The notes beneath the pieces are model-generated. The model was not told the origin of the DNA. It ran no database searches and saw nothing but the letters and a program-made list of their open reading frames with translations. Shown here piece after piece: positions 5,870-9,398 of a stretch of DNA of 9,398 nt. The position numbers were made by a program, and so were the translations under genes. Position 1 is the stretch's first letter, and each line of letters begins with the position of its first letter. The DNA is from an uncultured Bacilli bacterium (GTDB lineage: Bacteria; Bacillota_I; Bacilli_A; RF39; UBA660), in the NCBI GenBank assembly GCA_947589375.1, contig CANQAO010000042.1, positions 1 through 9,398 on the forward strand, written 5' to 3'.

Positions 5870-6946
5870 TTACTCTTTTATTGGTCTAATTACATCGATA
5901 ATTAAACCTAAACCAATAAGTAGCGTAATAATGGAAACTAAGATTCTCACCCCTGGAATTAAATTTAATATAAGGATTATAAATAAACCTAAGAACCCTA
6001 ATAATAAGACATGGATATCTTTTTCGAATACTTTTTGCCATATCTTATAACCTAATAAATAAGCGGCAAAAATCGTACTAAGATAAATAGCCATACCATA
6101 AAAGATTGCTAAAATAATTCCAAGTGGCATACCAATCATCGTCCAGATTAATAAAAAGATAATTACTGGTACTAAGATAAGGGCTATTAAACCTTTAGTA
6201 AACACTTCAGCAAAGTCCCCCATTGAAGCTTTATCAAATTTATTATTTATTTTCGTAAGCACTTTAGGGAAGAATAAACTAATTACCGCATAGATTAAAG
6301 CCATACTTAAGAATGCCCAAAACTGCGCAGCGACAGTGGCAAAGAAATTATCGTCGCTTTCTTTTTGCAAAGCTTCCATTTTTTTCACTTTTCCAATTTG
6401 GGCCTTTTTATTTTGAACAATCTGACTATCTTCAGGATAGGCTAAAGTTCCATTAATGATAGCCCCTTTTTGAATTTCAATTTGGCCAGCATAAATTTTT
6501 ACATTACCTTTAACACTTACATTTGATAAAACAACTTTCGAACCATAAATTACTATATCGCGTTCAAAAGCACCTTTAACATTAACATCTAATGCCGCAA
6601 TCGTCGCATCTCTATTAACTTTGGCTTTATCATCAAATGTTACAATATTACCAAAGACAAAAGCATCACTATTAATAATTCCTTTAATATTAGCCGCATT
6701 ACCCGCTAAAACGACATAATCACTATTACCATTATAAGTTAAATTATTAGCCGCTCCAACAGTTATTCCTTGAACTTTAGAGTTAAATTCTACACTATCG
6801 CCAATAGCGACTACTGAGGCATGATAAGTGTCTTTAAGTTCGATGTCATTATCTACTTTAGCGGTAAAATGTTCAATTTCCTTAGCTTGAACTGGAAGTA
6901 CTAAAAAAATCATTAAAACTAACATCACTTTTAAAATTTTTTTCAT
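5870..6946 (-). CDS. Bactofilin-like beta-helix protein with C-terminal transmembrane domain
   Basis: This 358-residue protein has a signal peptide (1-21, ending PVQAKE), a repetitive beta-strand region (about 25-185) and a multi-TM domain with about five helices (205-226, 250-270, 272-298, 311-330, 333-352). The repeats have the short alternating pattern of right-handed beta-helices, with recurring Gly-Asn/Asp turns (GDSVEF, GNAANIKG, GNIVTF, KGNVKIYAG). Similar proteins are usually annotated as polymer-forming cytoskeletal or bactofilin-related (DUF8173-type membrane part). Unlike true cytosolic bactofilins, the beta-helix here should lie outside the cell. I do not know a demonstrated function; a scaffold at the envelope is inference. 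The start is firm: AGGTGAT precedes the ATG by six bases. The gene has its own promoter and terminator. Confidence 0.82.
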   Translation of the reverse strand: MKKILKVMLVLMIFLVLPVQAKEIEHFTAKVDNDIELKDTYHASVVAIGDSVEFNSKVQGITVGAANNLTYNGNSDYVVLAGNAANIKGIINSDAFVFGNIVTFDDKAKVNRDATIAALDVNVKGAFERDIVIYGSKVVLSNVSVKGNVKIYAGQIEIQKGAIINGTLAYPEDSQIVQNKKAQIGKVKKMEALQKESDDNFFATVAAQFWAFLSMALIYAVISLFFPKVLTKINNKFDKASMGDFAEVFTKGLIALILVPVIIFLLIWTMIGMPLGIILAIFYGMAIYLSTIFAAYLLGYKIWQKVFEKDIHVLLLGFLGLFIILILNLIPGVRILVSIITLLIGLGLIIDVIRPIKE

Positions 6947-6965
6947 TTTTTTATCACCTACTTAA

Positions 6966-6994
6966 ATTCTAGCACATCAAAATAATTTTGTAAA
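6966..6994 (-). promoter_or_regulatory. Promoter of the beta-helix membrane protein gene
   Basis: On the minus strand -35 TTTACA (6994-6989) and -10 TAGAAT (6971-6966) are separated by 17 bases, each one base from consensus. The predicted leader is about 13-15 bases and contains the AGGTGAT ribosome-binding site. The gap is shared with the divergent UPF0316 gene, for which I could not find an equally good promoter. Confidence 0.65.
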
Positions 6995-7038
6995 TATTTT
7001 CCTCTTTCTAGGGTCATAATAATAATGAGGTGAACTCT

Positions 7039-7542
7039 ATGGTTTTATTATGTATCAAAATATTTTTAACACGAATCATCGATGTTTCTTTAGGCACTTT
7101 TCGGACGATTGTTTTAATAAAAGGTAAAAATATCTTAGCTGGTTTTATTGGTTTTTTTGAGGTTTTTGTCTGGTTTGTCATCGTTCAAGAAGCTTTAAAC
7201 ACTCCCAGCACCAGCCTTTGGATAGCTATTTTCTATTCTCTAGGTTTTGCTGCCGGTACCATTATTGGTGCTTATGTAACTAACTTTTTTATTCGAACGC
7301 CTATAACCTTACAAATTATTACTAATAGTGATAAACTAGCTGCTTTTTTAAGAGAAAAAGGTTTCGGTGTTTCGGTGGTTAATGTCCATGGACAAGATGG
7401 CATTAGAAATATGCTTATTTTAGAAACCATGGACAATCGTTATAAAGAATTATTAAGTCTCATTAGAATTATTGATGAAAATGCTTTTATTGTTGTCGAT
7501 GAGAAAAAATATGTCCATAATGGTTTTTACTTGCGAAAATAA
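7039..7542 (+). CDS. UPF0316 family membrane protein (DUF5698 + DUF2179, YebE-like)
   Basis: This 167-residue protein has an N-terminal membrane domain with three helices (about 3-22, 29-51, 58-80) and a C-terminal cytoplasmic DUF2179 domain (about 88-165), the small alpha/beta domain also found at the end of YitT-type proteins. Family signatures are DVSLGTFRT (15-23), GFFEVFVW (38-45) and YSLGFAAGTIIGAYV (66-80). B. subtilis YebE is a family member; no function is established that I know of. The ATG at 7039 is chosen because AGGTGA lies five bases upstream; the in-frame GTG at 7030 is part of that ribosome-binding site. The gene ends two bases before the start of the A-T hairpin that the insertion sequence later hit and duplicated; the coding sequence itself is intact. 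Confidence 0.92.
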   Translation: MVLLCIKIFLTRIIDVSLGTFRTIVLIKGKNILAGFIGFFEVFVWFVIVQEALNTPSTSLWIAIFYSLGFAAGTIIGAYVTNFFIRTPITLQIITNSDKLAAFLREKGFGVSVVNVHGQDGIRNMLILETMDNRYKELLSLIRIIDENAFIVVDEKKYVHNGFYLRK

Positions 7543-7543
7543 A

Positions 7544-7573
7544 AAAAATACTATATTTGAATGTAGTATTTTT
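7544..7573 (+). terminator. Terminator of the UPF0316 gene (left copy, abutting the insertion sequence)
   Basis: The arms AAAAATACTA (7544-7553) and TAGTATTTTT (7564-7573) form a 10-bp stem around a 10-base loop, directly after the stop codon. The T-run is cut short by the insertion sequence at 7574. A second copy of the hairpin at 9243 has the longer, probably original T-run. Confidence 0.8.
7547..7573 (+). repeat. Left 27-bp direct repeat (target-site duplication)
   Basis: These 27 bases are identical to 9243-9269 and each directly abuts an end of the insertion sequence. The repeat contains nearly the whole terminator hairpin. A single pre-insertion terminator with a longer T-tail is the simplest reading. 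Confidence 0.9.
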
Positions 7574-7588
7574 CAGACTGTTGACAAA
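7574..7588 (+). repeat. Left terminal inverted repeat of the insertion sequence
   Basis: CAGACTGTTGACAAA pairs perfectly with the complement of 9228-9242. It begins right after the T-run of the duplicated terminator. Confidence 0.92.
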
Positions 7589-7597
7589 GTGGTATGT

Positions 7598-7975
7598 TCA
7601 AAAAGAATATATCACTTTTTGTTTGAAAAAATTTAATATTTTAAGGAAAAATGTAAAAAATGGTGATTTCTCGGTGGTATTAGAGGTATGTTTCCACCTC
7701 CATAACGCCATTTTCTTTAAATTGTGACACGCAAAAATCAAGGTCGAGTATTGGTCATTTTTAAGTAGACCTTTGTACCTTGTATATCTAAGTCCCATTT
7801 GTTCTTTACAATCGGCAAATGTTCTTTCCACAGTTTCTTTTCTTAGTGGATAATCCTTTTTCCACAATTTTGTATATCTATTTTCATTCATTTGCTCTTT
7901 ATAAGATTCCCATATGTGTCTAGTAATTATTTTTTGAGCATTTTTGCTTTTCGTACATTGCTGTCTTAAAGGACA
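7598..7975 (-). pseudogene. 3' part of the IS1182 transposase, out of frame with the 5' part
   Basis: This frame continues the transposase after a one-base loss near 7973-7977. It encodes 125 residues starting CPLRQQC, which completes the Cys cluster begun in the 5' part, and carrying RKETVERTFADCKEQMGLRYTRYKG with the third catalytic acid (Glu of VERTF) of the DDE domain. The first available ATG is at 7891, but that would only make a fragment of 97 residues without the Cys cluster; I see no ribosome-binding site suggesting real reinitiation. The closing region is Phe/Lys-rich and ends 24 bases from the IS tip. No other stop interrupts this part, so the damage looks recent. Confidence 0.85.
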
Positions 7976-9078
7976 TTTTTACATTTTTCTTTGTTTGATT
8001 TATATTGCTTGTAACCATTTCTATCGGTTGTACTATATTCTAATATTTCATTATTTGGACATATATAACAATCATAATATTCATCATATGCATATTCATA
8101 CTTTTTAAATAATTCTTTACCGGTCTTAGGTCTTGTATATGGCATAAGTGGTGTATGATCATTCTTTATTATTTCTCTACATATTGGAGGAGTTGTATAA
8201 GCTGCATCTAAACATATATTTTTTATTTTATCCTTGAATTTATTATTTAATACGGCATAGGCTTTAAAAAAGGAAACACTATCATGGATATTGCCTGGCT
8301 CTGTTGTTTTTGATATTACAAATCCATTTTTATCTGTAAAAATATGGTGAGAATATGCGAAGCATTTTTCTTTCTCTCCTTTATGAAAGCATCCACTTTC
8401 AGGATCTGTTAAACTTTGTTTTATGTGTTTTGTGTTTGTGTTTTCTATTACTTCTCCTGTTTCTTCATCAAACATAATCTCTTTTTTATTTAATTCTTCA
8501 AATGGCTTTTTACCATGATTTATTCTATCTTCATTGATTTCTTCTAACATCTTATCTTCATAGACTTTTTTTACAATTTCTACTTCGACATCTTTATGTT
8601 TGTTTTTGTTGGCATTGGCTTTTTGATGAGTACTATCTCCAAATACTGTTTCCATATCTATAAAATTGTACTTAATTGCTTGATTTAAAATATTATCAAA
8701 TATTTGATTAAATACATCGCTATCTTTATATCTTCTTACATAATTTTTACTCCATGTTGAATAGTTTGGTATAGCATCATATATACTTAATCCTAAGTAC
8801 CATCTATAAGCTATATTTACTTCACATTCATCACATGTTTTTCTCATTGAATTTATTTTAAAGATAATGTTTATAAATATCAATTTAAAAAGTACCACTG
8901 GCGGAATGCTTGGAGCTCCTATTTCACTATATAAATCTTTTACTAAGTCTTCTATAAACGTAAAATCAATACAGCTATCTAGTTTCCTTACAAGATGATC
9001 CTTTGGTACTAAATCTTCTAATGTACTTAATATTATACAATCATTTTTATAACTTTGTCTTGTCATACACATTTTCAT
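7966..9078 (-). pseudogene. 5' part of the IS1182 transposase (DUF772 + first part of the DDE domain), frameshifted
   Basis: This encodes 370 residues of a DDE transposase that would be about 493 residues with one base restored, normal for IS1182-type enzymes. The DUF772 region (about 25-115, with IPPVVLFKLIFIN and NYSTWSKNYVRR) comes first. The first catalytic Asp is D148 (VFGDSTHQKA) and the second is D291 (ICLDAAY). CYICPNNE and KEKCKN are the first half of a Cys cluster finished only in the other frame. At 7966-7977 the reading runs into a stop after KNVL; adding one T to AAATGTCC would continue as KNCPLRQQC. The protein made from this part alone lacks the catalytic Glu and should be inactive. 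The ATG at 9078 is three bases after AGGAG; ATG 9072, two codons further on, has better spacing and may be the true start. Confidence 0.88.
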
Positions 9079-9101
9079 CAACTCCTATTCCAACTACTTA
9101 T

Positions 9102-9110
9102 ATTATACCA
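9102..9110 (-). promoter_or_regulatory. Transposase promoter (extended -10)
   Basis: On the minus strand TGGTATAAT (9110-9102) is a full extended -10 element. The -35 region (TCGCTT, 17 bases upstream) is poor, which fits a weak promoter of the kind that keeps transposition low. The predicted start near 9095 leaves a short leader with AGGAG. Confidence 0.6.
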
Positions 9111-9119
9111 TTTTTCCAT

Positions 9120-9174
9120 TAAAAAAGCGAGATATGTATGACCTTTTTAGTTAGAATAGGTTTTCCATCTCGCT
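9120..9174 (-). terminator. Stem-loop with T-run inside the IS, upstream of the transposase promoter
   Basis: The arms AGCGAGAT (9126-9133) and ATCTCGCT (9167-9174) form a GC-containing 8-bp stem enclosing about 33 bases, in which ACCT and AGGT can pair again. On the minus strand it ends in six T bases. Its position fits a block against transcription entering from the flanking minus-strand gene into the transposase, a device known in several insertion sequences. The long loop makes it a less classic terminator. Confidence 0.5.
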
Positions 9175-9227
9175 CTTTAATTATACTATATTTTTTTCAA
9201 AATAAAAAGACTATTAACAAAATTTCT

Positions 9228-9242
9228 TTTGTCAACAGTCTG
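9228..9242 (-). repeat. Right terminal inverted repeat of the insertion sequence
   Basis: Read on the minus strand from 9242 it gives CAGACTGTTGACAAA, identical to the left end over 15 bases. The two ends diverge at base 16. Confidence 0.92.
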
Positions 9243-9269
9243 AATACTATATTTGAATGTAGTATTTTT
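9243..9269 (+). repeat. Right 27-bp direct repeat (target-site duplication), second copy of the terminator hairpin
   Basis: It is identical to 7547-7573 and begins right after the right IS tip. Here the hairpin is followed by the longer T-run, the arrangement presumed before insertion. On the minus strand it can still act as a terminator for transcripts coming from the right. Confidence 0.9.
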
Positions 9270-9319
9270 TTATTGTTCTTTTTTTTATTTTTATAGCTGA
9301 TATATCATTGAGAATGTGG

Positions 9320-9354
9320 AAAAAATCGGCCGAAAGTTTTATAAAACTTTCGGC
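9320..9354 (-). terminator. Strong palindromic terminator of an off-window minus-strand transcript
   Basis: 9329-9354 is a perfect 26-bp palindrome with GC-rich ends (GCCGAAAG/CTTTCGGC). On the minus strand it is followed by CGA and six T bases, whereas the plus strand has no T-run after it. It should therefore end transcription entering from the right edge. About 50 bases between it and the duplicated UPF0316 terminator are A/T-rich with nothing recognisable. Confidence 0.7.
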
Positions 9355-9398
9355 ATTATCGGCCCGGTCTCACTTCGTGAGCCGCGCTTTCCGAACTC
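9355..9398. other. GC-rich structured sequence at the right edge, unidentified
   Basis: This 44-base stretch is clearly richer in G and C than anything else in the window. It contains a hairpin CTCAC-TTC-GTGAG (9369-9381) and a second copy of ATCGGCC (9358-9364; first copy 9325-9331). It could be the 3' end of a structured RNA on the minus strand, a protein C-terminus (one minus frame stays open to a stop inside the palindrome at 9341-9343), or a dispersed palindromic repeat. I could not match it to tRNA, 5S, SRP, RNase P or tmRNA ends from memory. Confidence 0.35.

Larger units (their letters stand above)
7574..9242 (-). mobile_element. Complete IS1182-family insertion sequence, 1669 bp
   Basis: The ends are 15-bp perfect inverted repeats, CAGACTGTTGACAAA at 7574-7588 and its complement at 9228-9242. 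The element is flanked by 27-bp direct repeats (7547-7573 and 9243-9269). It carries one transposase reading frame on the minus strand, now broken by a frameshift. Size and transposase type fit the IS1182 family, which, as I recall, makes unusually long and variable target duplications and often inserts in palindromes; that recollection should be checked in ISfinder. Inside the right end are a stem-loop with a T-run and an extended -10 promoter ahead of the transposase. No passenger gene is present. Confidence 0.92.

Noticed and set aside
7574..7588. TTGACA inside the IS inverted repeats as a -35 for a mobile promoter
   Set aside because: It reads inward from both ends. No good -10 lies 16-18 bases further in at either side, so neither an outward promoter nor a strong transposase promoter is supported.
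7966..7985. Programmed -1 frameshift producing full-length transposase
   Set aside because: The site lacks a proper X XXY YYZ heptamer in the right phase and no downstream stem-loop is obvious; IS1182-type elements normally have one continuous frame. A simple deletion is more economical, though comparison of copies would decide.
9355..9398. tRNA or 5S rRNA end
   Set aside because: No T-arm GGTTCGA-type motif, CCA end or 5S consensus could be fitted on either strand. The CCGAACTC at the very edge is too short to support 5S.
1..9398. CRISPR array, riboswitch, toxin-antitoxin or defence module
   Set aside because: No regularly spaced repeats, recognisable aptamer cores or suitable small gene pairs were seen. 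The window is explained by envelope genes, two promoter-rich gaps and one insertion sequence.

Overview
The window is very AT-rich, uses the standard bacterial code (TGG for Trp, with TAA/TAG/TGA stops), and has Bacillus-type Shine-Dalgarno sites (AAGGAGG, AGGTGA) and sigma-A-type promoters. The gene set (YgaC/Ntdp-like DUF402 phosphatase, CtpB-like S41 protease, LolA-like lipoprotein with a DUF4367-like tail, YuzA-like DUF378 protein, membrane-anchored GH3 hexosaminidase, UPF0316/DUF2179 protein) points to a low-GC Gram-positive of the class Bacilli. An uncultured gut lineage near Erysipelotrichales or RF39 is a guess, not something the sequence proves.

Layout. Positions 1-350 hold no protein gene. 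They carry two near-identical tandem promoters on the minus strand and a boxA-like leader that point out of the left edge, most simply into a 16S rRNA gene just outside. Positions 350-6946 are mainly a minus-strand run of housekeeping and cell-envelope genes: DUF402 nucleotide phosphatase, S41 protease, a single-TM protein with a possible redox-dead thioredoxin-like domain, a LolA/DUF4367-like lipoprotein, GH3 beta-N-acetylhexosaminidase, and a beta-helix (bactofilin-like) plus multi-TM protein. Most have their own promoter and/or terminator, so this is a set of small transcription units rather than one operon. Two small membrane-protein genes lie on the plus strand: DUF378 at 4193 and UPF0316/DUF2179 at 7039.

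Positions 7574-9242 are a complete IS1182-type insertion sequence of 1669 bp with 15-bp terminal inverted repeats. It landed in the hairpin terminator of the UPF0316 gene and is flanked by perfect 27-bp direct repeats, so the terminator is now present on both sides. Its DDE transposase is split by a one-base deletion that separates the catalytic Glu from the two Asp residues. The right edge (9326-9398) is an unusually GC-rich, strongly palindromic stretch with a minus-strand terminator of an off-window transcript.

Working together: the envelope genes fit wall turnover and quality control outside the membrane (protease, muropeptide-processing hexosaminidase, lipoprotein, membrane-bound beta-helix). 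Only proximity and shared localisation support a functional link. I see no clear new defence or mobile system. The most informative signals are the IS-in-terminator duplication, the tandem promoters, and the unexplained structured right edge.
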